Notes: generated from the sequence alone by a model not told the origin. Shown: positions 46,033 through 58,183, counted from the stretch's first letter. The stretch: 64,000 nucleotides of DNA from Taudactylus pleione (GCA_031769625.1 JAUIMM010000171.1:2843501-2907500); one strand, 5' to 3'. Translations and numbers: made by a program.

Positions 46033-46207
46033 GCAATCTGGAACCAAGAGGCTTTGGCCCTCACTTCTAGCCCCTTATATAATGTCTCTATTGAAAACCC
46101 GCCCCTGCTAACGATAGGCTAACTCTAAACAGTAATTTGCATACATGCCGGCCCCCATCCTAGAGGTTTAACACACCTCTTTTCTTATGCAATCTTTCGG
46201 TTTCACT
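46033..46207 (-). repeat. Ngaro repeat A2
   Basis: About 174 bp essentially identical to A1 at 51822-51995, from GCAATCTGGAACCAAGAGG to CTTTCGGTTTCAC. Confidence 0.92.
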
Positions 46208-46647
46208 AAACCTTCTATCGGATGAGGTGTTGTCATGTGTGCAAACCACTTATCATACTAACATAAAATAAAGACACTGAGACGTGGATTTGGCAGATAA
46301 CTTGATGGCGATTTATTGGAGAAATTAATATTATTTATTAATTCTTAAATTAATTAAGGATGTATGGTGGCAAAGAAAGGATGGCCAGAAATCAGCCAGA
46401 TCTGCTATGCCCACACACAAACAACAAAAGACATAGCAGGCGTAGATCGCCCAGAGTGCATACACATAACCATGTAAACCATGTCAAACACAAAAGGTAA
46501 TGCTCACCCTCTAACTTGACTACCCACCCGTTTAGGTGATGATACTGCCCCCCGTTAGGTTGGTACAGCCAACTACCAGTCAACGAAGGGAGCGCCCTTA
46601 AATCATAATTGCACCTGGACTGGTGAACTGCCGTTCTTTCCCGCCAC
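46208..46647 (-). repeat. Ngaro repeat B1
   Basis: Direct copy of B2, contiguous with A2, following the SGNH ORF in element orientation. Confidence 0.92.
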
Positions 46648-46694
46648 AGCAAGGTTCAGCTTATAGAACCGCCGCACCGCCACCATACCAAGTA

Positions 46695-47240
46695 CTACCC
46701 CAATAACGCCAACTCCTCAAAAAGATCCCCAATAAACAATGACACACCCTCCTCTGTTAAATTAACTCCATCAGGTCTATACATATAACTAAATCGAAAT
46801 TGAATGTTATTATGGTAAATGAAACGGCCATAATTGGCCATCACAAATTTGGCAACTGCGAAATTAAGTTTCTTCCTAGCTTCGTCATTAGCAGGAAAAC
46901 TCCTAACCCCACGCCAGACCTGTCGAGGTACAATGCAAGACCAAATTAATTTACACAAGGGCCAGGCCGATAGCACCCTCGCCAAATCGTTGACAATATC
47001 AACTCGTAATTCTACAGTGGACCTCTGCCCTAAGTCGTTGCCTCCTAAATAAGCCACCAAAATACGTGGCCTACCAAAAAGCCTTGCATACTCTAACAGT
47101 TTAGGACAAAAGGAATGCCATCTCATACCTCTGGAACCTATCCAACGGACCCTAGCTGAATATTCAAAAATTGGAGCTTGATCTGAACTCAAACCTAGCA
47201 GCCCAGAAAATATATGAGTGGCCTATAACCCAAATGTCCT
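46695..47240 (-). pseudogene. SGNH-hydrolase-like ORF of the Ngaro element
   Basis: An open stretch of 165 codons (47192-46695) has SGNH block III as YLGGNDL and the block V region as RPDGVNLTEEG. Block V normally ends in a catalytic histidine at the position where N is read here. Block I (IWVIGHSYIFWAA, about 47235-47197) is found upstream in another frame, so a frameshift separates the nucleophile block from the rest. SGNH proteins are serine esterases/lipases; the role in Ngaro elements is unknown. The broken frame and the H-to-N change suggest loss of activity. Confidence 0.75.
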
Positions 47241-47586
47241 GCGTGTCAAAGAGCAATCCTAAAGGTGGAGGAAAGCAGTAAATAAAAAATTAGTAATTGT
47301 CATAAAACAATAAAATTTTATGGTGTATTAGTGGGATCTGATAGAACATAAGTGAGTATCTGCCAAAAAGAAAAATTTTCTATTGGTCGCCGACTTTACT
47401 ATTTGAAGTGGCTGAGACAAACAGAAGACACAAAGGGGAAGAATGGGTGGGGGGGAATTGGGAAAAAACAGGTGAACTCGGCAAGAGGTAAAATAAAAAA
47501 CTGCTGAGGGATGGACTATGGCCTAATTAAATGATTGAGAATAGCCGAATTGAATCCGTCAGTTCAGGTAAAAATTGTAAAATCCC

Positions 47587-48588
47587 TCAAGACTCCCATT
47601 GCCAGCAATGGCGAGTAGCTAATCCCGAGTAGGACGGACAGGGGTAACAGACAAGACAGGACAGTACATGAGACAAGACAAAAACCAGGCAAGCATAAAA
47701 TATAAACGTAACCGGAACAGACTGTGAAATGACTTTAAACAAAGGGCCTTCATGCCTAGGTCGAATGTAACCTTTATAACTATCCGATTTCCAATGTCCT
47801 AGGGCCTTAATTTCTGATGCCGAGAAACCCGCAGCTGCCGCCGAAGTTGCGGCTCCGATCAGAAATGAGTGTGTACCAAAATCTTGAGGCGGGAGGCCTA
47901 AAACTGATACACACCTCTTCAAAAACCAACCAAACTGGTATTTGGTAAGCGGAGTCCTGTCCATATGCATGAGTCATGAACCAGGAACATCCGGCCGCAA
48001 TAACTCATACCGCATAGCTAGTGCCACGGGGCAGATCTGTTCGTCCCTAGATGGACCCAACGAGATCCACCTACCCCTACCAGTCTGGTCGGTCTTCGAC
48101 TGCCGAATCCTACAGAGAACAGACCTCTCACTGACCAGGATATCCGAGAGGAGCATGGTGGCATCAACCCATTTGGATGATGCCACCAGCTCCGATACCC
48201 TCAAGGTGCCGTGAAAAGCCTCCGAAAACACCACTTAAATCAGGACCGCCTCATACGCAGTAAGAGCCACTCCGAGAACCGCCCCTAATACTGCCGGAAG
48301 CAGATGAGCGTCCACAGGTCTCCTACGGTCAGCTACTGGCCGGGAGACCCGTGCCCAACCCTTTAAAGCCTTCACTATCAGAAAACTTTTAGTAAAGTCA
48401 GGTTGGCCCTTCAATTTACAATAAAATGCAATGCCCCCCAAAGAGCGCGCAACAGAAGCCCTGGATCTGCCAGCCAAACGGAGACTCCAAATAAAAGAAA
48501 GCATCGAACGATGCTGACTCTTACCTGCCTGTTTGCTGCTACGGGAATAATCTTCCCATTCATTCCATGCCTGCCGATATGCTCGCAA
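47587..48588 (-). pseudogene. Tyrosine recombinase (Ngaro YR), two in-frame stops
   Basis: A single reading frame of about 334 codons from MRAYRQAWNEW with stops only at 48235-48237 and 47971-47973. N-terminal SAM-like region to about residue 110, then the catalytic domain: first arginine in GTLRVSEL, lysine in RQSKTDQ, HxxR box reading GTHSFLIGAAT (second arginine replaced by leucine), and the end GHWKSDSYKGYIRP with the nucleophile tyrosine. The enzyme would integrate the cDNA circle. The missing arginine plus two stops make it inactive. Confidence 0.85.
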
Positions 48589-48637
48589 CGTGGAGGGGGC
48601 TAAAGACTGTTCTGCTTAGCCCTCCATGCCGGCTCGA

Positions 48638-49189
48638 TCACCTGCCAAACATAAGAGGGGCAAAGCACAACGTCAGCACCAGGGCCACAGATCGGGACCT
48701 AGCCCACTGGAAACGTGATAACGCATCGTCTATCTCATTCTCCACCCCAGGAACGTGTCTTGCCTTAAACATGATGTTACAGCGCAAACATGTGAGCACA
48801 GCTGCGCTAGCAAGCGCAAAACCAGCAGGGAAGCCGCATGTTGCTGATTGTATCGCATGGACCATGCCCAGGTTGTCCCACCTGATAATGATGCTGCGAT
48901 TGCGTAACCATTCCCCCCAGATTTCCAAGGAAACCATTATGGGAAAGAGTTTGAGAAGGAGTAAGTCCTTAGTCAAACCCTTTCCCACCCATTCTTCCAG
49001 CCAACGGCCAACGCACCAGGAGCCATCAAGGTAACATCCGAACCCCGTGGTGCCTGCTGCGTCGGTGAACAGCTGCAGCTGCAAATTGTCAGCGGCTGGA
49101 GACATCCACAACCGAACGCCATTAAAATCCCGAAGAAACGAGACCCAGACAGAGAGGTCCTGCTTAATCTCTGAGGATAAACGTAGCAA
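48638..49189 (-). pseudogene. RNase H domain of the Ngaro pol
   Basis: Open for 183 codons: FTDAAGTTGFG at the first acidic position, ELFPIVV-like segment reading KLFPIMVSLEIWGEW, RWDNLGMVHAI, then FKARHVPGVENEIDDALSRFQW, the usual end of DIRS-order RNase H. It degrades RNA in the RNA-DNA hybrid. The glutamate of the ELFP motif reads K. The domain continues the RT upstream in another frame, and YR begins about 50 bp downstream. Confidence 0.82.
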
Positions 49190-49261
49190 ATGTCTCGGTT
49201 AGTGACAGCAGCCGTGGCCCTTTCCAATTTACGTGAAAAAGCTCTGCCCATTGGAATTACT

Positions 49262-50200
49262 TTACAGGCCCAGGAGGGATTGCGCCTGCCGCAGGGTAAT
49301 TCTACTGGAAGCCGTGCATTCCGCTATGGCATTACTTGACAGGCTTATCGAGAGGAATGCGACAAGAACCCACCGAGGTACAGATCTCGATACCCAGGAA
49401 TGACAAGGGGAAGGGCCCTCCGTTTTGTCCACAGCAACGGGAACTCCAAATGAAAAAACAGCGCTCGTAAAGAAAACAAAAGATAACTGCATCTGCCTGA
49501 ACCGGAAGGGCCGACACACAGAAAGTCATCGAGATAGTGGGCTATTCCATGACTACCGCAAAAATTAAATAAATAAATTCCGCGCACCAGTGTAGGAAGG
49601 TGCTAAAATGCTCGAAAAACGCACAGGACACAGAACACCCCATAGGCAAGCATTTGTCTATGCAATATCCGTTGTCCAAGCTAAAAACCCATAAACTGGA
49701 ATGACTCTGGGTGCAAAGAAAGTAGACGAAAAGCTGACTCAACATCTATCTTAGCCATCAGTGCGCCCGGACCATAACACCTAATGACGTCCAAAGCATC
49801 GTCAAAAGACTGGTACACCACCGAGGAAACCTCAACTGGTATGGCATAATTTACTGACGAGCCTGGCGGATAAGACAGATGTTGCATGAGCCCTTATTTT
49901 CCTGGAATTTTCTTGGGAACCACTCCCACCGGGGAATTCACAAGATCCCTAATGGGGGTTCTGCAAAAGGCCCAGCAATGCGCCTGCGCTAACCTCGCCA
50001 GCCACTTTTTCCCTAAGAATGTGAGGCAATTCAAAGGCAGACTTCAAATTTCTAGGCGAATATGTGTCGACATCCCTGCAAATAGGTAAACGAAAACCAA
50101 AACTGAAGCCTTTTAACGAAAATTCTGCGTCCTGCAGAACCGGGTACCAACTCAACCATTTTGCTATCGCTGTGACACGGACAGGGGATGGAACTTTACT
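49262..50200 (-). pseudogene. Reverse transcriptase of the Ngaro element, frameshifted
   Basis: The N-terminal region VRVTAIAKWLSWYPVLQDAE (about 50190-50130), FGFRLPICRDVDTYSPRN and ELPHILREKVAGEVSAG lie in 50284-49949. After a frame change, QHLSYPPGSSVNYAIP and motif A (AKIDVESAFRLLSLHPE, about 49745-49695) follow, then motif C as HYLDDFLCV (about 49540-49510). Several frameshifts and stops. It copies element RNA into cDNA that is later circularised. Confidence 0.82.
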
Positions 50201-50515
50201 TAGCACTTGTGCCTTTTGCTGGCTGTGCAGGCTGCTGCTGGGCACCCCCCTTGAAACACTTGGCAACTGGGTGATTGCCACCACATCGCAAGCAGAGGTG
50301 ACGAAAACGACATTTTAATGTGGAATTATTAAAGGCGAAGCATTTTCCCCAGACGCCTGCTGTTAGCCCTGACGAACTGAACTAGCTGCTTTGCACGCGT
50401 TGTACCCCTCATAGGCAGGACGCGAAGGCTGCGTGACCTCCAGCAATGTATATTTGTCGAAGTAGGAGCATAGCTGAGAATGGAGCTTCCCGGTGATAGC
50501 TGCTTGGGGCAGTGA
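50200..50515 (-). pseudogene. Gag C-terminal remnant with zinc knuckle (Ngaro)
   Basis: The minus strand near 50294-50256 reads CLRCGGNHPVAKC, the zinc knuckle that closes DIRS/Ngaro gag-like proteins. Upstream coding-like residues (KYTLLEVTQPSRPAYEGYNA) run to about 50515, where similarity stops. Most of gag is missing. Confidence 0.6.
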
Positions 50516-51821
50516 TTGCAATAATAAGCTGTGCACCCTGTAGAAATTTACTGTAGCACATGTATTCTGTCTATTTTGTAAGTTAAATGCTCAGAATACA
50601 GTATATAATACAATCTCCTCTATTGGCTGATAATAATGATTCAAAGGAGATAAAAGCTAGATCTTAGGTGCTATAGATAAATAAAGCAGTGTCAAAGCCA
50701 TTACCCCTTACTGTCATATAACGCATCACTAAAGCATTCTATTCCCCCAATGATACCTCAATGCCCAGCATAATACTGACACTGTTTGCTGCAACTGTTT
50801 TCTACCATTAAGAGGGCATAATCAGCACTTAGACCATCTATAAAATACATCATACGAATGTACTGAATGATATAATTCTGGCATATACAGGACCAGCAAA
50901 CACAGTAAGTAATTATATGTAGAAGTAGAGCCATCCTGTCTGAGCTGAATCTTTTTATTTCATGTGCCGGCTCCTTTACAGATCATATGAGCAAGTTGGG
51001 GAATCTGGGAGAGGGCAGAAAAAGAAACCATGCTCTGTCCTGGACATAGATGCACAGATTGGTCCCCCTATGTACTGGATGGTGTATTATCCAGTATTAA
51101 TAATTGATCCAATAGGTGATCCATATCAGTGCACCCCGTACAGTGCATGTTTTCCAGATCTAGTTGGTGCACAACAATATTCATTACTGGCTTTTTAACT
51201 TTTTCTACTGGCTGACACATTTAAAAGATCAACAGGGACTGTAGTGCTAGTTATTTCATTTGTGACACTGAGGGGATCCTAAAAAACATGCAACTTTAGT
51301 ATTATATGCTATTTCTATTGTAGTCATCATGGTGTGGGCTGAGGGGGGGTTCAGGCAAGGCACTCATAAACCCCTCCTGCATTTGCCTATGGTGCTGGCC
51401 ATTGCAGCCACAAAGCTAATATTGACCAGGGGCATTAAGGACTAAAGGGAAGCACCCCTCCCCCGCACTGGCACACCTTCCACAAAGCTGCTGCAGCCTG
51501 AGGGGGGATAGAACTATCAGTAGGGGAACCACACCTGCAGCTCCTAATAACATGGGGACACTGTGGAGCCAGGGACCAGGGTCAGGGGAGGCTCATTACT
51601 AGGCAGGACATAGCTACACCCACCCCCAGCAGAACAAGAAATCAGAAAAGACAGTGATTGAGGACAGAAAGGAAAAGTAAAAGCAATGATATGAAGTAAA
51701 TGAAAAGAGACTAAATACAATAAGGAAAAGGAGGAGAGAAGAAGAGAAGAAGAAGGAGAAGCACTAAGAGAGTTTTATTAAGGAAAATGACAACTGACAA
51801 AATGCACTTCCCTGTCCTGGA
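50516..51821. other. Unassigned sequence inside Ngaro bounds
   Basis: Between the gag remnant and A1. It contains GATAAAAGCT (about 50650) and AATAAAGCAG (about 50680), which could be promoter and poly(A) signals of a foreign LTR, and a purine-rich patch at 51690-51770. It probably replaced or interrupted the element's 5' part. Confidence 0.4.
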
Positions 51822-51995
51822 GCAATCTGGAACCAAGAGGCTTTGGCCCTCACTTCTAGCCCCTTATATAATGTCTCTATTGAAAACCCGCCCCTGCTAA
51901 CGATAGGCTAACTCTAAACAGTAATTTGCATACATGCCGGCCCCCATCCTAGAGGTTTAACACACCTCTTTTCTTATGCAATCTTTCGGTTTCAC
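51822..51995 (-). repeat. Ngaro repeat A1 (5' end of the element)
   Basis: Matches A2 (46033-46207). It marks the element's 5' boundary at 51995; unrelated sequence follows. Confidence 0.9.
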
Positions 51996-53439
51996 ATCAC
52001 AGAGCAATGTTACACTACTATACACAATATATATTGTATATTATACAGATATGTATACATTCACCTAGGACTGTTCTGCTTGGGAGCAGATTAAAATACT
52101 TTTGACTCTGTGAGATATATTTACTAACAGGCCAACGCTGCAGGACCAGATCTGCATATGTGCAGTGCGGTTCCTGCAGATGCACAGATAAACATAACAT
52201 CAAAACCTGCATGAAAATCGAATTTCTGTCCACCTCTGAATCAGCCCCTGTGTCAGCTTTTCTGCTGTGTCTACCATGTTGCCTTTGACTGTTGATGAAA
52301 AAACACAGCCAACACTTTTTATTGTATATTGTACAGCTGTGGAGACTGGTTGTTGCAAGGATAAATTCTTAACTTTATAATGACTTTTTGTGAGCTGTGA
52401 ATTTTATTTTTTTGTCCCACTACATTTTATTTTTCTTAGCAGTCTAGGGGCCCTATGTTTTGCAATTTGCATTTAAAATGTTATAGAGATGAGATGTAAT
52501 TGCCGCTTTTTAAAAATATCACATGTATTAATCAAAATCCAGGTGCTGGGATAGAGTTTGCGAGAAAGCTGTGCCTCGGCTAATAAACAGTGCATAAGTT
52601 TGCACACCCGTTAGTGGCAACATCCAGCATGCGTCGGTTTTACACTAGGCACCTGCAGTAGGTCAATATCAGTGTCCAGCAGCCCTAACATCAACTTAGT
52701 GTGCACCCATGTGGTGTCGGACAGGGACGGTCTGAGGACAGGGTTTACGCAGCTGGGAATCTACAGCAATACTACTAGGGGTGGTAGCGTGGTAATACTA
52801 ATGGTGAACAATTTAGACTGGGGGGGGGTCTATTGCCAATGGGGATGGTAAGTAAATTTACAAACGGGACCTATGGACATGAAGGGATGGGGGGTGAAAA
52901 ACACCCCCATGGTATGTATTTTTTAAATAAAATATTTAGATATATTATTAATAATACTTTTTTAAACTATTTTATCTTGGGGCATAGAACCTACTCACAG
53001 ACACCTTCTCCCCTTTCTAAGCACTGTAGTCATGACATCAAAGAAAGTCGTTCTCTCCAGATGGATTAAACGTTCTGCCCCCTCCTAGAGCAGATTACAA
53101 TGAGCATTGTACAGTCTCTATATTTGAACAACAATCCACATTACCTGATTGTGAAAAAGGTGTTCTGAGTTTCTATAAAAAAAGGGGATCATATTGTATA
53201 TAGAAACATTTGATTCTCCTATACAGGAACATATATATGATTTTTTTTGAATCCAGTAACTAGTTTCTTTATCGCCAATTGCTAAATTCCTCAGATTGAA
53301 TGCTATGATATTTTTTGCTAAGGTTAATTATCCTGGTATATGAGGTGTTCGCTATTATTTGTGCTGCTGTCTAATAGGATTACTCCGCCCCCCCCTTTTT
53401 CCTTTGTTTCCTGGTGTGTCATCGTATGTCATTATGTGG
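51996..53439. other. Unassigned interval
   Basis: AT-rich; no gene or repeat family recognised. Confidence 0.4.
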
Positions 53440-54110
53440 TCTATGGGACTGGCTCAGAGATGGACGGATTTGTTGAACCGCAAACAATGCAGCTGTGCAA
53501 ATCTGTCCATCTCCAATGAAAACGCAGAAGGACGTGTCAGACACCTCCTTGCCACATTTGCGATCCCAGCACTGGGACTGACGTCGCAGGCTGGAATCAC
53601 CATCACAACCAATGGTCGCGATGGTTGCTCCTTTGGTCAGGCTGTGGGACTTGAAGCTTCCCCCTCAGCCTGACTGTGTGCTGGTCACATAAGAGGCCAG
53701 GAATCTGCATCTGTCACCCTGGCCTTGTTCCTCCTGCAAAACAGGGGTGACACACACCCTCATTTCCAGAAACGGTGACCAGGCACGCCCACAATCCACC
53801 CAGAAACGCTGCAGCATGTCAATCATGCTGTGGCTTGGGGGTCTGTGTCACAAGCCTCAGTCACCTCCTGTTGGATAGTGATTCTCACAGTCTGGCTGCT
53901 GGGAGACGGAGAAACCGCGCTGTACGCGTGTAAATCCTCCTATTGGGCTGACATCATCGTGGCTGGGACAGGATTGGTGCATTTCCCCTTTTCTACCCCG
54001 CTGGTGCCTTGCTCAGGTGCCGGTGATAGCGTTTCATGTGTTTCCAGTTCAGCTGTGAGTCTCCTGTTCCAGTTGAGTGTCCAGTCTCCCTGTCTGTCTT
54101 GTTCAGCTCC

Positions 54111-54290
54111 TGCCGTTTGTGTCATCCAGGCGGTACGGTCCACATTACAGTCACCTGCCATTTGTGTCATCCAGGCGGCACGGTCTGCATTTCAGTCACC
54201 TGCTGTTTGTGTCATCCAGGCAGCATGGTCTTAATTACAGTCTCCTGCCGCTTGTGTCAACTCGGCGGCACTAGCCGCACCTCTGCACAA
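54111..54290. repeat. 45-bp minisatellite, four units
   Basis: TGCCGTTTGTGTCATCCAGG-type units start at 54111, 54156, 54201 and 54246. Confidence 0.85.
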
Positions 54291-54336
54291 ATTGTACACA
54301 AGACAGTGTACTACCGCTTGCTACACAGCCCAAAGG

Positions 54337-54455
54337 TTACATCGTATTCTACAGCCCACGGGTCACAACTAGCCAAGGTTCACCAGCCCACAAGGCTACA
54401 TCGTATTCTAAGGCCGATGGGTCACAACTAGCCAAGGGTTTCCAGCCCTCAAGGC
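54337..54455. repeat. 59-bp direct repeat, two units
   Basis: TACATCGTATTCTA begins near 54338 and 54397, each followed by GGGTCACAACTAGCCAAGG. Confidence 0.8.
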
Positions 54456-54790
54456 TGCTTCATGGACGCAGCTTACCAAGCATTCCAGCCCCCAATGCTA
54501 TTGCAGGACTTCCCTACATCAACCTTCTATTATTAATTATCAATCATTAACTATCAATTATCAATTATCAACAATCCATTCTTCTATCCTCAAAAGGATA
54601 CCTCAGCCATAATCCTTGCCCGGATCTTCATTCTATTATATTCTGCCTGGACTCCGTCTAGGAATCATTACAGTTTGCAAGCGAGATCGCAGGACCCATT
54701 CTACACATGCACAGAACGGGTCCTGCACAGGCGCAGACCCCTAACAATTGGAGATGTATGTCCATCGTCAGACGGTTTTATATTTTTTGC

Positions 54791-56130
54791 TGACTTTTGT
54801 TGGGCATACACCATCTTTGCTATGTATGTACTGTATGCATATGCATTGCTATTTTTATATATAAGATGCTTTCATTTACGTTGATGAGGTACATTGTACC
54901 TTTATTCATATGTTGAAAAATCAAATAAATACATTTGGAAAAAAAATACTTTTTAAATGTTATTAAATAACTCCCCCAATTTCTGAGGGGTATTTTGGGG
55001 CAAAAAACCCATCAGTTAAGTGGCTGGGGGCAGGCCGTGGTGCCGGTCACATGGTTGTGCTAGTCTATGATAGGGTTAAGGGGTGTATTGGGTGATATTA
55101 TTTACTGCAATGTTTCAAAGAACCAGGACTATTTGGTTGGTGAAGCTTTCCCACCTTCCCTTCCTTGTTGCTTGGTGTTTGGTTGTTTCAATTTTGTTGG
55201 CTATTTTGGGCAGGAAAGAATGACAGAACAGCAGACCAGGTTCAAATTTAGATTGTTTTGGGTTGCACTCACCTTGGTGACTATATGCAAATTTTAAGAC
55301 ATATTTTTTGAAAAATCTCCTCCAAAAGCCCTTTCACAAATTCAAGAGATACATTTCTATGAAAACAGTGAATAAACATAGCTGTCTTCATAAAAAATGA
55401 GTATATACTCGTTTGATAAATATAGGCTTTAGGGCTGAATCGTAGTTGCGCATAAGTCATTTTTACAGATGGATCTTGGATTTTTCAAACTGTGCATCTG
55501 TCTGAATTTTCACGATCGTGCTAATCTCCACTTGCGACTTAATGGGTGTAATTAGGCGTTTGCACATAGGGCTGTTTGAGGGTGTGTCACTTGTGTGCAG
55601 GCAGACTTGCATTCTATGCAGAATTGAGTGTATGCAGAAATCCTTCTGATTCCAGATAGATCATTTGCACCAGGTATAGGGCTGATAGTGATGATGGTTA
55701 CTTTCACAAGCGGATAGATGGAACTGTGAAACCAACTAACATGCCACTTCAAATCAGTCCCTCTTTGAGAACTTCTGTGATAGACAATACGTATATAATT
55801 CGAATGACTATCCTGGAGTCCAATGAAGCACTTACCTGGATACTATACCTACCTACAACAGCATTACTATGTTACAGTGTAAGGCAGGGATTGCAAGACT
55901 TTTGGAGTTGGTGATCTACTCTTGAAAATCTTTAACGAGCTACCAATTAGGGACATTTGTGTGTTCCTACTGCGCTTGCCCTGAAAAAGGGGAGTGATCT
56001 CGCTGCAAGATGCATGGAAGTGTCAGGCCAAAATTGGGACAGCTGGGAGGTATGTTTTTTAGGGCTCTGAGATAATGAAATGTAAACTAACAAAACATAT
56101 AAATTTTAAATTGAATAGTCAGCAGGTATA
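54791..56130. other. Unassigned interval
   Basis: No gene recognised; AATAAATAC near 54925. Confidence 0.4.
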
Positions 56131-56138
56131 ATATGTAT

Positions 56139-57616
56139 TAGAGATGAGTGGGTTCGGATCTCAGAGATCCGAACCCGCCCGAATTTTGGGGATCCAGGAC
56201 GATCCGAGCAAAGCTCGGATCTCCCTGCCTGCACTGGATCCCTCACCCGAGGCAAAACCTCGTGACCCCGCTGTCGAGTCGTGAGGTTTTGTTTTGAGTG
56301 AGCTTAACGCTGATTGGCTGAGAGAGCCGTCTGTCACGGCTCTCAGCCAATCAGCGTTAAGCCCATTGAAAACAGCACAAAGGAGTAAAAGAAGATGGGG
56401 CCCGCCATCCCTCACTGTCTGACACCGCCGGCACCCCCTGCTGCTGACACCGCCGGCACCGCCACTTGCAGCACCCCCCGCTGCTGACGCCACCACTGCC
56501 GACACTCCTGCACTGCTGCCCAACGTACTGAGGACACCGTCAGCGACCCCCACACTGCCGACACTTCCGCACTGAGGACACCACCAGCACCCCTGCACTG
56601 CCGGCACTGTCAGCACACATGCACTGAGGACACCACTGGCACCCCCGCTCTGCAAACACCGCCGGCACCCTGCATTGAGAACACCCCTGCACTGGCGACA
56701 CAGTCAGCAAACCTGCAATGAGGACACCGCTGGCACCCCCTGCACTGCCGGCACTGTCAGCACACATGCACTGAGGACACCACTGGCACCCCCGCTCTGC
56801 AAACACCGCCGGCACCCTGCATTGAGAACACCCCTGCACTGGCGACACAGTCAGCAAACCTGCAATGAGGACATCGCTGGCACCCCCGCTCTGCTGACAC
56901 CGCCGGTACCCTTCACTGAGAACACTGCCAGCACCGCAGCACTGCCATTCCGTGTACTGAGGACACTGCCAGCAACCACTGCACTGCCGACACAGCCAGC
57001 AAACCTGCACTAAAGACACCGCTGGCACCCCAGCACTACCGACACAGCCAGCAAACCTGCACTAAGACACCGCTGGCATCCCCGCACTGCTGACATCACC
57101 GGTACCCTTCACTGAGGACACTGCCAGCACCACAGCACTGCCATTCCATGTACTGAGGACACCGTCAGCAACCCCGCTCTGACGACACTGCTGTCACAGT
57201 AAGTGCACTATTGGTGTATCCAACCCATACTATATAACACACTGTATCCGTGTTGGAAATTAGAAACTGAACTGCCACATGTTAGTGCCGCTCACTGTGT
57301 CACTTAACTTAGTCAGCCAGCTAGCTGGATGTAACCTTCTGGCTTTAACTAGATGAAGCAAATAATATTGTGAGGTGGTCAAAATTGATTGGAAATTACT
57401 GGAAATAAATGATATTGAGGTTAATTATACTGTAGGAACAAAAACAGGCCCATTTTATGTGATTTTAGCTGTTTTTATGATTTTTTAAGAAAAAATCCAG
57501 ATCCAAAACCAAAACACGAAAACAAAACACGGAGGTGAGGTTTGGCAAAACCAATCCAGATCCAAAACCAGGGGGAATCCAGATCCAAAACCAAAACACG
57601 AGGGTCGGCACACATC

Positions 57617-57620
<4 letters not shown>
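56139..57620 (+). mobile_element. Non-autonomous hAT derivative with GC-rich minisatellite
   Basis: The left end TAGAGATGAGTGGGTTCGG and right end GGTCGGCACACATCTCTA match the ends of the hAT family. ATATGTAT (56131-56138) is to the left and ATATATAT (57621-57628) to the right. The interior has no transposase: 56290-56360 is an inverted GCTGATTGGCTGAGAGAGCC repeat, 56400-57195 a GC-rich tandem array, and 57260-57620 the family's 3' end. Confidence 0.85.
56400..57195. repeat. Higher-order GC-rich tandem array
   Basis: The basic unit is about 24 bp (CACTGAGGACACCGCTGGCA and variants). A 147-bp block, from CTGCCGGCACTGTCAGCAC through CAAACCTGCAATGAGGACA, occurs twice (about 56596 and 56743). 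Long open frames here on both strands are a by-product of the period. Confidence 0.85.

Positions 57621-57664
<44 letters not shown>
57621..57664. repeat. (TA)n tract shared by two hAT elements
   Basis: Forty-four bp of TA dinucleotides with one G, directly between the right end of one hAT derivative and the right end of the next. Confidence 0.95.
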
Positions 57665-58183
57665 TAGGGGTGTGCACCGGCCACTTTTCGTGTTTTGTGT
57701 TTTGGTTTTGGATCTGGATCTTTCTTCGTGTTTTGGATCTGGATTGGTTTTGCCAAAACCACCCTTCCGTGTTTTGGGTTCTGGGTTTTGTGTTTTGGAT
57801 CTGTATTTTTTTTAAAACAAGCATAAAAACAGCTAAAATCACAGAATTTGTAGGTTTTTCTGCTCCTATGCTATTATTAACCTCAATAACCTTAATTTCC
57901 ACTCATTTCCAGTCTATTCTGAACACCTCACACCTCACAATAGTGTTTTTATGTCCAAAAGGTTGCACCGAGGTAGCTGGATGACTATGCTAAGCGACAC
58001 GAGTGGGCGGCACAAACACGTGACCCATCTAGGAGTGACACTGCAGTGGCAGACAGGATGGCAGGTAGAAAAACTAGGCCCCAAACTGTACATAATGCAA
58101 AGAAAAAAAAGAGGTGCAAGATGGAATTGTCCTTGGGCCCTCCCACCCACCCTTATGTTGTATAAACAGGACATGCACACTTT

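Larger units (their letters stand above)
45540..51995 (-). mobile_element. Ngaro-type tyrosine-recombinase retroelement with split direct repeats
   Basis: Read on minus: A1 (51995-51822), gag remnant, RT, RNase H, tyrosine recombinase, SGNH hydrolase, then B1 (46647-46208), A2 (46207 to about 46033) and B2 (45979-45540). The A1...B1-A2-B2 arrangement is the hallmark of Ngaro-like elements, which integrate through a circle with a tyrosine recombinase and make no target duplication. SGNH ORFs are known in vertebrate Ngaro elements. All genes carry stops or frameshifts. About 1.3 kb after A1 (50515-51821) does not look like element coding, so gag is truncated or replaced. Confidence 0.88.
53440..54790. 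other. Composite repeat, perhaps a solo LTR inside a MITE
   Basis: 53455-53690 and 54675-54775 look like two halves of a CpG-containing MITE-like sequence (GGTCGCGATGGTTGC; ACATGCACAGAACGGGTCCT). Between them is promoter/leader-like sequence ending GGAATCATTACA with several tandem arrays, which could be a solo LTR. Exact ends and a target duplication were not found. Confidence 0.3.

Noticed and set aside
53700..54671. Definite solo LTR
   Set aside because: The right edge GGAATCATTACA looks LTR-like but no matching TG start or 5-bp duplication was found, so it is kept only as a possibility.
56161..57028. Long cysteine-rich open frames (162-164 codons)
   Set aside because: They read through a GC-rich tandem array with a 24-bp period (a multiple of 3), which keeps several frames open on both strands. 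No domain seen.
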